A stretch of 64,000 bases of DNA from Aurantiochytrium sp. KH105 (Eukaryota; Sar; Bigyra; Thraustochytrida; Thraustochytriidae): positions 198,940-262,939 of the forward strand of contig BGKB01000044.1 in assembly GCA_003116975.1 (NCBI GenBank), given 5' to 3'. Below, one piece after another: positions 1 to 10,807 of this stretch. The number at the start of each line of letters is the position of its first letter. Position 1 is the stretch's first letter. Below the pieces are notes generated by a model that was not told the origin of the DNA, ran no database searches, and saw only the letters and a list, made by a program, of their open reading frames with translations. A program made the position numbers and the translations under genes.

Positions 1-364
1 AAACAATGACAACTTGGCTTAATTTGTTGACTGCTGAAGACGTCTACACTGCATTTTTTGGGCCTAGGTGCTCAAGAGAAAGACGAGAGTCTAGCGGAGA
101 CTACCTTGTTGTTTCTACTAACGTGCGCAACGCATGCAAGGCATGGAAAGAAAGCTCACCATGACCGAACAGACGTTTTCGCTCGCACGCCCACTCGCTC
201 TTTCGTTCCTGCTCCCCAATTTCTTCGCTCCTCTTGTCTCGAGCATGATGGATTTGCCCTTTTCAACTAAGCTTGCCAACAGCGATACCTCACATTTCAA
301 GCATCACTGTAAACACGCTGCCAGCTTCGCTAGCGCCGACAAAGTGGGGGTACGAGATCCGAGC
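1..364. other. 3' flank, no gene seen
   Basis: This lies downstream of the minus-strand TMEM45-like gene. The short open frames here have no recognisable motif. A GGCCTAGG palindrome sits near position 61, similar to elements found upstream of several genes in the window. Confidence 0.5.
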
Positions 365-1210
365 TTAGGCCAAGAGACGCTGGTAGCAGCGCGCAAACCC
401 AGGCGGGACAATGGAGATGAAAACGTACTGCAGGACCATGCAGACCAAAAGGCAAAGGCCAAAGAGTGCCGAAATGCTCTCCATGCTGACGTCGTCGTGC
501 ATCTCACCGTAGACCGGGAACATGATCGAACCGATGAGGCAGATCCACGAGCCCTGCATGAGGAGAAAAGCCGGGCAGCTAAGCTGGGCCACTCGCGCGA
601 GACGCTCCTGCTTCGCAAGCTGGGCCAGCACCGACAGACCGTACACCAAAAAGAGCCAAAGCGCCGTATCAGCCCACAACTTGTGAAAGAGAAAGTCAGC
701 TCCTGGCTTCTTCATCTTGGCGTGCGCAGCCAATAGGTACCACTGGTTCAGGAATCCCATGGTGAAACTCGCCTGGCTGAGCAGAGGCGCCGGCTGCACG
801 TGGGTCGCGTAGTCGGACCCCGGAAAAAGCCCGCTCTCGAGCCCAAAGGCAATGCTCGCAGGCACAAAGCCAAGGTACATGGTGAGATGGCCCTTTTCTT
901 CGAAAAAGTCGCCGCTCTTGACGAGCACGGCACCCAGACCCTCGTAAAGAATTCCCATAATGATGGAGATGAGGGCGTAGAGAGAGAAGACGAGCTTGAC
1001 GCGGGCCGTCTTCTGGTGCGTCTCGGGCTGTGTTTGCCTTACTGGCTGCAGCTCTTTGTCCTCATCCTCTACGCCAACGGAAGCGTAGTTGCACGCCACG
1101 TGCTCTGCACTCGCCTGCGCAAACTGCTCTGCTTTAAAGACGAGGTTGAGTAGGATCCCCAGGATCATGAACTCCGCCCCGGGGATCACGTGACCTGCCA
1201 GCGTGCCCAT
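365..1210 (-). CDS. TMEM45/DUF716-family multipass membrane protein
   Basis: The 281-residue protein opens with MGTLAGHVIPGAEFMILGI. This matches the TMEM45 (DUF716) family N-terminus, where a 'GH-x-x-PG' motif leads straight into the first membrane helix. About seven hydrophobic segments follow, roughly residues 11-27, 72-98, 108-125, 146-162, 180-197, 213-232 and 245-268. They are separated by short loops with family-like His and Glu residues (EEKGHLTMY near 105). The length fits the family norm of about 270-300 residues. TMEM45 proteins are integral membrane proteins of secretory or lysosomal membranes with poorly defined roles, so no reaction is assigned. The start is the only ATG before the family N-terminal motif. 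A GC dinucleotide run lies just upstream, around 1217-1236. Confidence 0.75.
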   Translation of the reverse strand: MGTLAGHVIPGAEFMILGILLNLVFKAEQFAQASAEHVACNYASVGVEDEDKELQPVRQTQPETHQKTARVKLVFSLYALISIIMGILYEGLGAVLVKSGDFFEEKGHLTMYLGFVPASIAFGLESGLFPGSDYATHVQPAPLLSQASFTMGFLNQWYLLAAHAKMKKPGADFLFHKLWADTALWLFLVYGLSVLAQLAKQERLARVAQLSCPAFLLMQGSWICLIGSIMFPVYGEMHDDVSMESISALFGLCLLVCMVLQYVFISIVPPGFARCYQRLLA

Positions 1211-1347
1211 GGTCTCCCTCTGCGCGCGCGCGCGCGCTTGCCGCCGCTGCTACTCCTAGCGGTCAAGCAACGACCGATGAGGCAGCCCAGCCGTCCCTGT
1301 CCGCTTTGCTTGCTTTGCTGATGGCGCTACTTCCGGGTCAGGCTGGA

Positions 1348-1350
<3 letters not shown>

Positions 1351-1388
<38 letters not shown>
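1351..1388. repeat. (CTG)n microsatellite
   Basis: About 12 to 13 uninterrupted CTG triplets in the upstream flank of the TMEM45-like gene, in no supported coding frame. Confidence 0.95.
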
Positions 1389-1390
<2 letters not shown>

Positions 1391-2073
1391 TAAAGCCTAC
1401 GTGTCGTGCGCGTGCTCTGCGTGTGCGCGAGAGCTCGCTGCCGGCCTCGCTCTGCGTCGCGCGCGGGGAAGAGGAATGGGCGTCTGCAGTGCAGCGCCGC
1501 TGGACCTCGCGCAACGTCACTTTGGCGAGCGGCGCTTACCACGGGCCCTTCCTGTCGGAGTTGGGCTCGGCCGGGCTTTTCCTTGCGACGAGACGAGACG
1601 AGACGAGAGGAGAGATGCGACGAAACCGGACGAGGTGGGGATAAAGAGGGGTTGCACACTCAGCCAGGGCCGGCAGCGTCACGTTTAGTATACGTATGTA
1701 GGAGATAGGGAGGGGGGGAGGGAGGGAGGGAGGGAGGGAGAAGAGGAGCGCGCGTCGCCGATCTGCGAGTTTTCAGTGCGCTCGGCCATGTGCTTCGCTT
1801 GGTCACCTCTTCTTTCCACGAAAGTCGATCCTTCGTCCGTGCGTCTATCAAACAAAGGCATCGTGTTCTTGCGCCTCGAAACTGCGAGGTCGTGGTCGTG
1901 GTTGTGGTCGGCGTGTCGCTGGTGGCTAATCGATGTGTCGCTGACAGTATAAAAAAGTCCGCGCGTGCACACGCGTTGCACCGAGCAAGCAAAGTGCGAG
2001 ATTTTTCTCCTAATTTGAAGGCGTCCCTTGACGTGTGAAGGAGATGCTGCAGCTGCTGTACATGCATGGCTCT

Positions 2074-2104
2074 GCCTTGCCTTGCCTTGCCTTGCCTTGC
2101 CTTC
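2074..2104. repeat. (CCTTG)n pentanucleotide microsatellite
   Basis: About six tandem copies of CCTTG. Five-base periods recur at several other intergenic sites in this window. Confidence 0.95.
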
Positions 2105-2266
2105 AAGTTCTGCCGGCTATCACCACACGAGACTTTAGGGGCCTCGACTGACGGACGGCGAAATCGGCGCATTTCTCTGCAATGCAGTGCAGCCTGCAGC
2201 CTGACTTGAAAGCCTGGCGGTCATGTCGCTGGTCGGTCGCTGTCGCGTGAGAGACGAAAAAAAAAA

Positions 2267-2291
2267 CTAGCCTAGGCCTAGGGCCTAGGCC
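2267..2291. promoter_or_regulatory. clustered TAGGCCTA-type palindromes
   Basis: Three overlapping palindromes built on CCTAGGCCTAGG lie 75 to 100 bases upstream of the SANBR-like start codon. Related palindromes occur upstream of other genes here. A binding role is inferred from recurrence only. Confidence 0.35.
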
Positions 2292-2365
2292 AAATAAGTT
2301 TAGGAAATGACGGTTAGACCTCCTCACAGCCTGGCTGCCGCCATCGATCGCCCTGGCGGATTGGG

Positions 2366-2667
2366 ATGGACTTTGGGCTCGAGGCGGCGACTTGGGCAGA
2401 ATGTATGTCTAGCGTCACCGCGCGAGGGAGGAAAGCAGAGAGAGTGATGGAACGTCTCAAGCCGTCCGTGTCCGCGGGCGCAGCGCTGGCGCGCAAACAG
2501 CAGCAGCGTTTGAACCTTCTGGCGCTACAGGTACAAGCGGGCCAAGACGGAGGAGACTGGCAACCGCCGCGATCTGGCAACCTGAAACCAAACGCAACAT
2601 CACGAGCAACAAGCGCCGGAGTTGGCATCTCGACCCAAGACGCACGGCAAGCGCAAACGCGCGATGC

Positions 2668-2702
<35 letters not shown>

Positions 2703-4282
2703 GCGCCAACGATGGCAGCGTCGTGAAACCAAGGCCACCGCACGCTGCTACAAACTGGCAAAACGTGCAAGCAGGGTCGCCACGCGCGAGTCGAACGTCC
2801 CCACGAGAAGCGTTCTCCGAGACGACGAAAAAGCACCGGCCCACATCGACGTCTCGCAAGAGCTTGACACCACAAAGCGCCAAACGAAAAGCGAAGAAAC
2901 GGGAGTCTGCATCTCCGCGGGCAAGTCCCCGAAGCCGTGCGAGCCCCGAGCGACCTGCACGCAAACGTGAAGTTGTCATTCACGTCCGCGACAAGGCGCA
3001 CAAACTCTCGCGCGACTTTTTCTGCGATAAGGACGTCCTTGTTCGAGAAATGCCGTACTTTCGACCGTATCTCAAGGATTTGCACAAAATGGATATATCT
3101 GTGCACTGCGACGTGAAGATCTTCGAGTGGCTGATGCGACGTATCCGCTCTCCCGATGATGCACGTCTCGACATCCGGAGTGCAACCTCTGTTCTTATTG
3201 CCTCCGAATTTCTGGGCATGAGCACCCTCGTGCAAGAGGCCACGGCCTTTGTGGCTCAACATCTTTGCGAGATCATGGCACTTCCCATCGATCTGACCTG
3301 TCTCGGCGACGCCACCGTGCGCCGTCTTGCCCGACTCATCTCGCTAAACACACTGATTGGTCTTTCGGACCCGCGCAATGTCATTCTCGGCACCTTGTAT
3401 CGTCTGCGCGCCGAAGAGCTTTTGCAGAGCCACGGCCCCGCCTTGGCCTCCTGCAAGCACTGCTCTGCGCTTTACTCGAGGCGCTTTGCAGACCGTCTGA
3501 TTTGCCCACGCGCTCCAGCAAGTGTAGACTTCAACGGCAGACTCTGCCAGCGCCATGAACCCATTGCTGATGATTGGGACGTGGTGCGCAGCTTTATTGC
3601 CCCCATGCGCCATCGCAACGCACAAGAATGGAAACGAATTTTCTGGACGCTTTGGGGCGCAACAAAGCTCTTCCAGTGTATCATGTGCGAAACTTACTTT
3701 GACGCGGCCAGCACAGGAGGATGTCGCGTACATGCATCTTCTTCCGAGAAGAGCCAAATCTGCTGTTCCGATGCCCTCAGTGCGGCCCCGGAGTATTTTG
3801 CTTGTGGCCCAACCGCTCGTCATGGCTGTGTACCTGCACCACATCGGCCTCGTTCCACGGAATTCGCAGAGCCTGGGGATGTCGCCCTCCTCGTCATTTA
3901 CAGCAACAGCTGTTGCGACCCGATTCTGTACTCGGCGAAAAGTACTCTTCCAGGAAACGCCCGAAGCCTGAAAAACAACACGATCGACACCGACAGCAAC
4001 GATGATGACGATGATGACGATGACGATGGCGATGACCACAACGACGACGACGCCATCGATAACGAGGTCCGTAAAGCCAAAGTCGGTTCTTCCAAATTGA
4101 ACGCTGCGAGTTTCTGGGCTCGTGGTGCACTTGCCGACGCCCCGACCGAATCACTTTGGCCTATCAAGCGTGCGACGCGCACAATTAATGCATCGTCCGC
4201 CTATCTTCTCGAGCGCCAGCGTGATGAAGATTCTGTGAATATGCGCGCATTGACGCAGCGTCTCCGTACTCTACGCGCGTAG
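2366..4282 (+). CDS. SANBR/KIAA1841-like BTB-domain protein
   Basis: The protein has 638 residues. Residues about 200-310 match the divergent BTB (DUF3342) domain of animal SANBR (KIAA1841): EVVIHVRDKAHKLSRDF, then DVLVREMPYFRPYL, then DISVHCDVKIFEWLMRRIR. This is the family's strongest signature. A cysteine pair (CKHC near 335) and the conserved helices IMALPIDLTCLGD and MRHRNAQEWKRIFWTLWG follow, as in the family. The N-terminal 200 residues are Ser/Arg/Lys-rich and disordered, with a poly-Ser run encoded by AGC repeats (about 2668-2700). A poly-Asp stretch lies near residues 540-560. I do not see the SANT domain found in the animal protein. Human SANBR represses class-switch recombination; a unicellular homologue more likely has a general chromatin or adaptor role, which is inference. 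Confidence 0.8.
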
Positions 4283-5327
4283 AGTGTGCCGTATTAAGCG
4301 AGGGGGCGGTGTTTCCAAGTCATAGATTTAGTATGTAAATTTAGTATAATTTGCTGTTGCAAGAAAGTTATACGTGCTTCGATCCCGAGGTACATCTTAG
4401 ACTGTGGAATACATGCCGCAGAGAAATTGTAAGCAGCGCAAGCTCATTCAAATTCGGCCCAAGTTGCATATGATGGGGTCGGTCAACACTCTGATTGCAT
4501 GCAAGTTCTCAGACATGAGCTCAAGGCCAGCAGATAACGCGCAATGATCTTTGGATGACTGTCGGGCAGTTTGAGTGTCAGGTACCATAATCAGTCGGCG
4601 TCTAAAGGTGCCATGCATTATCTTTCTCAGAAGAACGTATTGGAACAAGTAGAGTCAAATGGATTGCTAGTATGCCAAAGTACGCCAGGAAAGCCTGGGG
4701 AGTTTCGATTCTGCCCGGACGAATTTGTCTGGTGGTGAAGATCGATGTTTCTCCCCACCTAAGATCTCGTCTCGAGGATGTAGTGAAGAGTTGGATGATC
4801 ACAAATCTTCGGCCGTGCTAGTTCGTGCTCTGAGCGATGTTCGACTTACCTTAATGTTGCACGAGCTGGTGGCTGCTAAGATTGGATGGTTGTTAGCACG
4901 GCAAGTCTATAATAGACTTCCCATGGGTGCCAAGTTGACTTCACCACTTCTTTGGCGCTGCTGTCTGCTCGCGTCATTTCCATTTCCCAACAGAACGCAG
5001 GAGGATAACGTGTTACGATTCCAAGTGTCGGGTGAATCGAGCGCGTGGAAAAGATAAGAAAATTGTGTTGAAGTCGAGATATTTCAAATGGGAAAAGAAA
5101 CAAGAGATCAGCATAACCAGCTGTATTCTTGCATACTGCTGCCATCATAATCGACCACCATGCAGATATGACTCTCGGTACTTGTCTCTGTCAGTTAATC
5201 GCTCGATGTCTCGACCAGGCTCTCGTGCTTCTTCTCTTTCCATTCCTCTGGAGGAAAAAAGAAGAGAAGAAAGAAAAGAGAAAGAAAACAACAACAACAA
5301 TTGTGTCGATACTACGTATAACGATGG
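4283..5327. other. intergenic, no supported gene
   Basis: This gap lies between the convergent 3' ends of the SANBR-like gene and the ankyrin gene, and it is less GC-rich than the rest. Several open frames of 60-110 codons exist on both strands, but none shows a domain or repeat-family motif. An A-rich purine tract lies at about 5251-5300. Confidence 0.5.
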
Positions 5328-5888
5328 TCAGCAAATGACGCAGGCTCCGTTCGCGTTCTCACCAGGCTTGAGCAGGCGTTTCTCCTTGCACATTTTGAAG
5401 AGTTCCGGAAACTTTTTCTCCTTGGCAATGGCCATTGCAGTCTTGCCCTCACCGTCAACAGCGTCAAAGTCCAATTGCGTGCCCTGAATTTCACCGGCGA
5501 CCACCTTTTCGTGGTGTCCAATAAGCACGTTGGCGCATTCCAGACGGTTGCCCTCCACAATACCGTGCAGGGCCGTCATGCCTGATGAAGTCTTGGCGTT
5601 GATATCGACGCCGTTTTCGAGGAGAAGCTGTACTGGCTCATGATGACCCCCGATGGCTGCCCAGTGCAGCGACGTGCGACCGGCCTTGTCCTTTTTGTTG
5701 ACATCAGCGCCACGCTCGATGAGGAGCTTGGCAAGCTCCATGTGGTTTCCGCCAACTGCGCGTTGCAGCGCAGTTCGCTCTGCAGCTCCTGGGGCGTTGA
5801 TATCGACCTCACCCGAATCCAATATCTCCCTGCAGGCCTCCACGTCGCCCTGATTCGCAGCCTTGTGGAGCGAGGTGTCTTGAGGCAT
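5328..5888 (-). CDS. small ankyrin-repeat protein with C-terminal CaaX box
   Basis: The 186-residue protein is almost entirely ankyrin repeats. TSLHKAANQGDVEACREIL, then TALQRAVGGNHMELAKLLIE with RGADVN, then TSLHWAAIGGHHEPVQLLLE and TALHGIVEGNRLECANVLI give four clear repeats. A degenerate fifth (KTAMAIAKEKKFPELFKM) follows. The chain ends in CVIC, a CaaX-type prenylation motif. Cysteine at the last position favours farnesylation, so membrane anchoring of an otherwise soluble interaction scaffold is the likely design. The start is the first ATG, immediately before repeat 1. The binding partner cannot be deduced. The ankyrin assignment is firm; lipidation is inferred from the C-terminus. Confidence 0.85.
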   Translation of the reverse strand: MPQDTSLHKAANQGDVEACREILDSGEVDINAPGAAERTALQRAVGGNHMELAKLLIERGADVNKKDKAGRTSLHWAAIGGHHEPVQLLLENGVDINAKTSSGMTALHGIVEGNRLECANVLIGHHEKVVAGEIQGTQLDFDAVDGEGKTAMAIAKEKKFPELFKMCKEKRLLKPGENANGACVIC

Positions 5889-6921
5889 GGTGGTGCTCTA
5901 ATTTGCGCGAGCCGAATCAACTGCTTGCCAATGTGCTATTGCCTCGCGCGGCTCCTTTTTGCCGCGGCTTCAGTTCTGTTCTGGCTGTGCAAACGAGAAT
6001 GCGCAGACAGCGAGCGGCCGCGGTGGTTCTGCCGGCCTCCTTTACGAGAGCCGCGAGGCGGCCTCAAATGCAGACGCGCTCGGACCGGGTCCTGCTGCAC
6101 GAGGTTTGCCAGGCAAAATCCAAGCTTGCGCGCACCCTTGCACTTGCCTAGTTGCTTGTCGGCAAGCAATGTTCGTTGGCTGGGGCCAGTGGAGACTATT
6201 AATAAAGGTCCAAAAAAGAGGGTGCGGGAACCTCCAACCGCAAATTAACAATCAACCAGCCAGGCGCTCGTTTATCTAATTTACGTGAATATTTGCCGAT
6301 ATTGTTACGAGAGTGACAATGATTCCTTTGCCTGCTTCTTCTGGCGCTTTGTTCGCTCGCAAAATGTAAGGTTGAACCGGAGTCTCCATGCCTTCAAAAA
6401 GCTAGGAGTCCAGAGGCAGCCTGACCCTGCTCAACGGATCCTTTTTTGTCACTTTTTTTCTTCTCTCATGCTGACTGACAATCACAGACGGATGCAGTGC
6501 GAGTTTCTGGAAAACGGACCTTTAGATGAACATGACAGATGAAGCTCCAGCTTCGTCGGGCAGCAATCATCGCGTCAGCAGATTGGTGAACTGAGGTAAA
6601 AAGGAGCATCTAGCCGGATCGCAAGTTGTGTAAGACGAATCAGGAAAATTTTTTTCGGAAAGTTCAAAAGTTTGGGGGAGGAGGACGGAAGGAAAGAAAA
6701 GCGGCTTTGGTTGGTTGGGGTGTGGCAGGGACGAAATGGAGGGGGAAGGGGGGAAAGGGGAAGAAGCCGTGGGCTCGTCCAAATCAGCAAGATCAGAAAA
6801 CAGGGCTCCAGATCAATCCATTGCGCGACCATCAAACAACAACGAAAATCACCACAACAATCCCGAACCAAAACAACAACAACAACAACAACAAAGCCTG
6901 TCTATGTTTACTTCATTTCAC
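5889..6921. other. intergenic, no supported gene
   Basis: This contains the upstream flank of the ankyrin gene and the 3' flank of the FoP-like gene. A G/A-rich purine tract (about 6670-6760) and an (AAC)n-type run (about 6867-6894) stand out. No coding motif is seen on either strand. Confidence 0.55.
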
Positions 6922-7688
6922 TTACTCCGCAGAAGGAGCCGGGGCATCAGCCGTCTCGGCAGCAGCATCGGTCTTGGCCGTATCAGCCGTGGTGGCAGCG
7001 GCTGCGGCCTCGGCATCTTCCTTCTTCTTTTTCTCCTTGGCGGCCCAATAGGCGTCCATATCGGCATCCATCGCCTCCTTGGCCTTGGCCTCCCGCGCTT
7101 TGGCGCGCTCGGCACGCTCGCGTTCAGCCCGAGCCTTGAGCTCGGGGTTGTCGCTCTTGCTCCAGTAGGCCTCCATCTGGGCGTCAAGATCCTCCTGCGA
7201 CACGGGCTTGCGGGGCGCAGCGCCACCGGCTGCACCGCTACCACCGCGCTTGCCCTTGCGGCCAGTCTTCTTGATTGGGTCGTGCCGGGCCTCGCGTCCG
7301 CGGCGGCCTCGACCACGACCACCCTGTATTCATTCACAGCATCCATCGCAAATCATACACTTGCGCACGTCAGACATGGTCCCTAATACTTTCGGTAGTG
7401 TACAGTGCAGATCATGCATCCCGCAATTCTCTTTGTACGGCAGGCAAGCTATTCCTAACCTACCTTGGGGGCAGTGCCCTTTGCTTGGGGCGCCGCAGCG
7501 GCCTTTCCTCCAGTCTTGGCCACAGCGGCTTTGGCTCCACCGGTTTTGGCTCCACCGGCCTTGGCTCCTCCGGTCTTGGCTCCTCCGGCCTTGGCTCCTC
7601 CGGCCTTGGCTCCAGCAGCCTTAGCACCAGCAGCCTTGGCTCCAGCAGGAGCGCCTGCGGCGCTGCCTTGGGACTTTCGGCGAGCCAT
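6922..7688 (-). CDS. FoP/CHTOP-like mRNA-export adaptor, two exons
   Basis: Exon 1 (7688-7464, 75 codons) and exon 2 (7323-6922, 133 codons) join in phase 0 across a GT-AG intron, giving about 208 residues. Exon 1 encodes MARRKSQG followed by repeats of the type GAKAGGAKTG. Exon 2 starts with an RGG/RGR box (GGRGRGRRGRE), then a basic GRKGKRGG stretch. It then carries two copies of the FoP-duplication (UAP56-binding) motif: LDAQMEAYWSKS and MDADMDAYWAAK. In CHTOP, ALYREF and UIF this motif contacts the DEAD-box helicase UAP56 during TREX loading. With no RRM visible, the architecture is closest to CHTOP/FOP. The Ala-rich, Glu/Lys C-terminus is low complexity. The splice sites are read from sequence (CCAAG|GTAGGT donor, ATACAG|GG acceptor). 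Confidence 0.75.
7324..7463 (-). other. spliceosomal intron of the FoP-like gene
   Basis: A 140-base GT-AG interval on the minus strand. Removing it fuses an Ala/Gly/Lys repeat exon to the RGG exon in phase 0. It is the only intron in the window supported by reading-frame logic. Confidence 0.75.
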
Positions 7689-8484
7689 AGTCTCGACTTG
7701 AGGCGCGATCAAGTTTTACCGCCTTGACCGACCACGTACAAGCTCGGCGTGGAGAGCCGAAGCAGCCGATCTGCCGTCTGCAGCAATATCGTCGCCATCG
7801 TTCGCATCGTGTTTGTGCACGTTCCGTAAGCAAGCAAGCACGCGAGCGAGCAAGCAAGCAAGCAAAGCGAGCGACGGTTGCCACGCGGTGGGCCGTTCGT
7901 TCGTTCGTTAGTCACTCTCTCATCGCTCGTGCTTCGAAGCCGGCTAGCGCAAGCGGGGGCCCACGCCCCGTCCGACTCGCGCGCCTTTCCTCCCACGCGA
8001 CCTCGGCCCCCTCCCCTTTCTCCGCTCCCCCTCTGCGGCCTGGCCGCGCTCCCGCGCACGCACCTGGTCTTTGCCCGAGCTTTCGCGATCTGCCAGACTG
8101 CCTTGGCCTGGCCAGGGAAAAGATCCTCTTCCCTTTGTCGTTAGTAGGCCTAGTAGAGTCAAAGGGCACTTGCTGGTGGCCGTCCGCAAGTGGATAATGC
8201 GCGAATACTCGACTGACTGTGAGCGTCAGGTTTTACAACTTGCTGCTGCGGGCGAAGGAGCTTGTCGAGCGATTATGGCGAGGAGATATTCGTTCGAAAG
8301 GAAATGGTCGGTGCGGCAGCGGAAGTGCGGGCTGCTGCTGTAAATTTCGCCAAAGTCACCCAGCTGCCCTTGGCATGTTTGGATCCTCTTCCATGACCGA
8401 CGCGTTCCAGTCCTCGCTGGCAGATAAGAGCAGCTGAAGTCTTTACGAAACCCTCATCGCGATAAAAATCAATATCAGTAACTT
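7689..8484. other. upstream flank of the FoP-like gene, AAGC repeats
   Basis: AAGC/GAGC tetranucleotide runs at 7829-7875 lie 140-190 bases upstream of the FoP-like start. A TAGGCCTA palindrome sits at 8145-8152. The GC-rich open frames across 7880-8200 look like random translation. No gene is supported. Confidence 0.5.
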
Positions 8485-10472
8485 TTATGCATGTCTAGGG
8501 CACGTACGATTGATCAGTAGTTGATTACGGCAGCAGTGACCGCACTTGCCCAATACACATGCAGCCGCACCAGGTCTGCCGCATTGGCATACACGATTTT
8601 TCATATTCCGCCGGCTTTCAATATTCCGCCGGCTGTCAAACCACGATTGAACGACTTTCATACAATCTTGCTCACGAAGTGGCTCATCATGTTCCTCGAC
8701 GTTGAAGTACCGTTTCAATGCCAGTTCACACTGTGCCCAATCATACTCAGTGTGCATTTATGTCTGTAATTTCTTGAAGACGTTTCGATATAGTTTCACA
8801 CGAGCTGTTATGTTTCCCAACCTGGGGCGGAGTTGGCTCCACACCATCATCGTCGCCTCCGGTCGGCCTTCTAGGGCGCAGAGCAAATCAGAACGTGACG
8901 CGTGGTCCGAAAGATACCTATGAGCGAATGTGGAAGGCTGCAAGTTGTTGCAAGAACCTTCTCGCGCCGCTCAGAGTCGGGAAGAAGAAAATGAACACAA
9001 TCAGAGACGGTTGCATCGGCTGGCATGTTACGGAGGACTTTTGCGGGGGCCTCATCTGTCGTGTTCATTTCTTTCAAAGCATCATTTACTGTTGTGCAAG
9101 CCACAGAGTCTCCCGAGAAGATGTACTTTCATTTGTCCAGGACTTTCCACGTCAGTGAATGCAGCGTGTCATCTACAGTCTTTGTCTCATCCTCGCGAAG
9201 CATTGCACTACGCAATTCCTCAAGTACTATTTCTTTGTCTTTGACAACCCCAAGTTTCCCGGTCATTATTTGATCGAACACAGGATGGTCTGCAAGCCAG
9301 TCGGGTACCCTATCGAGAAGTTTCCTGAAGCGATCAACGGCACGAAAGCGCTTCTCTACTCGGATCTTTCCGCGCTGGGCCTTGCTTTCCTCATGTGCGA
9401 GCTGATCAGGGTTGTCGCGCGCAGGCCACCGAAGATTCCCCCGACCATCGCATATTGGCGTACACCTCGTAAGGCCGATGGCGTATCTGTACTGTGTAGG
9501 CTGGAGCAAGCTTACCCACTCGCTCCATGCAGAACTTGGGAATGTCCTTTTGCGGCACGAAAATACCAGCGTACAGACCTGAGCAAGCTTTGCATGCAGG
9601 CACATGAATATACTCAGCGTCAGACGCCTCGCGCCCGCATCCTGCGCAAGCATTCGTTGCGAGCATCGTGATGAATGCACGGGGTGTAAATCCAGGCGGG
9701 GGTAAACGAACTTGCATGAACAGACGACACGACATGAACACTTTTACGACACTAGCATTTTTCATGATCTTTTGCCAGTGTCTGTCCAGGAATTTTGCGT
9801 GCACCTTGCAGGTATCGGCGAGAGCCAAAATACTTTCCACATTGCAGAGATCAAGCAACTTCGAGAGAAGGAATTCCGGAAACGATGTGGTTGATGGGGA
9901 GAGGGTTGGTGCCTCTTTGATTCTCTTTGCAGGCGTGGGAAAATCAGAGCTCACCGGCCTCTTTGCAAGCGCGGGGCAATTAGGACTGGACGGCGCTGCC
10001 TCTTCTTGTGAGTTAGCACCGAGTTTTAGCCAAAAGGCGCTCGAGGGCCAGGTTTTGCCCTTTTCCAAGGTCTCCAGAGCGGCCTCAGCGGGACCGGACC
10101 ATGCAGGCCGAGGGTGGCCATCGGCAATTACCTTTTCTGCAAGAGAATTCATAGGCCCAGTCGTGAGGCCAACGGCCAAGGCCGCCTTGACAGCGGCCTT
10201 TGCCGTTGGAAGCTTCGAAAAGGGTCTGTCTCGAGGATCACACGCTCGCCCAGAATTCGCGCGGGAATGAACTCGCCGTCTTGAAGAAAAATCATCTGCG
10301 GCCGGCCCTTGCACATCGTTGACGCAGCGGAAAAGGTAGCCGCGACGGGATCCGTGCTCGGAGGCGTCAGCATTGCGTGAGCTTGCTCGAAAACTGTGGC
10401 TGCGCAATTGGTCTTTGGATTTCCTCGCTCCCGTACGACTGGGGCGCGAAGTCCTGATTTCGCCGTCTTCAA
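8485..10472 (-). pseudogene. disrupted F-box-like gene with Cys-rich segments
   Basis: Coding-like protein runs along the minus strand but is broken repeatedly. A segment ending with MCKGRPQMIFLQDGEFIPA shifts frame near 10215 into a 260-residue segment. That segment carries an F-box-like motif (SFPEFLLSKLLDLCNVES, near 9860) and a zinc-ligand-like CAGCGREASDAEY...CKAC (near 9590-9650). Near 9500 the plausible frame shifts again. It meets TGA at 9131-9129, shifts near 8940, meets TAA at 8760-8758, and ends with a Cys-rich module (CQCGRPGAAACVLGKCGHCC). Very short introns could explain one shift (a GTGGGT donor at 9519 with an AG at 9492, only 28 bases). The in-frame stops argue for decay or for assembly indels. 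The original could also have been two adjacent genes. Confidence 0.5.
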
Positions 10473-10807
10473 GACGCGCGCAAGTGCGATATCCGAACGC
10501 CCGACGCAGAGACGTCAAAGCGCTCCGTGGAGTGCTAGTATACTTATCCCCTCCCGGTTGCGTCCGCCGTCGCCAAATCGCAAGAATAAAGGAGAACCCG
10601 AAGGTAGCCTCTAAAAATTTTTTTTAACGGGATGGGAGAGGACGGTGGTTAGAATCGCAGAACGCGATAAGCGCGCGCGCGCGCTCAACTATCGTGCGAG
10701 GGCAACCAACACGTACGGGCAAACGTAGCGCGCGGACTGATCGTGATTGAGCTCCTCTTTGATAGCGTCGGTCCGTGTCGAGACGGCGTGACGTCTGGAC
10801 AAGTGCA

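Larger units (their letters stand above)
1211..2365. other. intergenic region between divergent genes, repeat-rich
   Basis: This is a shared upstream region for the minus-strand TMEM45-like gene and the plus-strand SANBR-like gene. It holds a CTG run (1351-1388), a GACGA run (1587-1608), a GGGA run (about 1706-1740) and a CCTTG run (2074-2104). A cluster of CTAGGCCTAG palindromes sits at 2267-2291. The open frames across it translate to low-complexity or repeat peptides, and none looks real. Confidence 0.6.

Noticed and set aside
9492..9519. 28-base intron joining two frames of the F-box-like gene
   Set aside because: Far shorter than the one well-supported intron (140 bases), and in-frame stops remain further down, so it does not rescue the gene.
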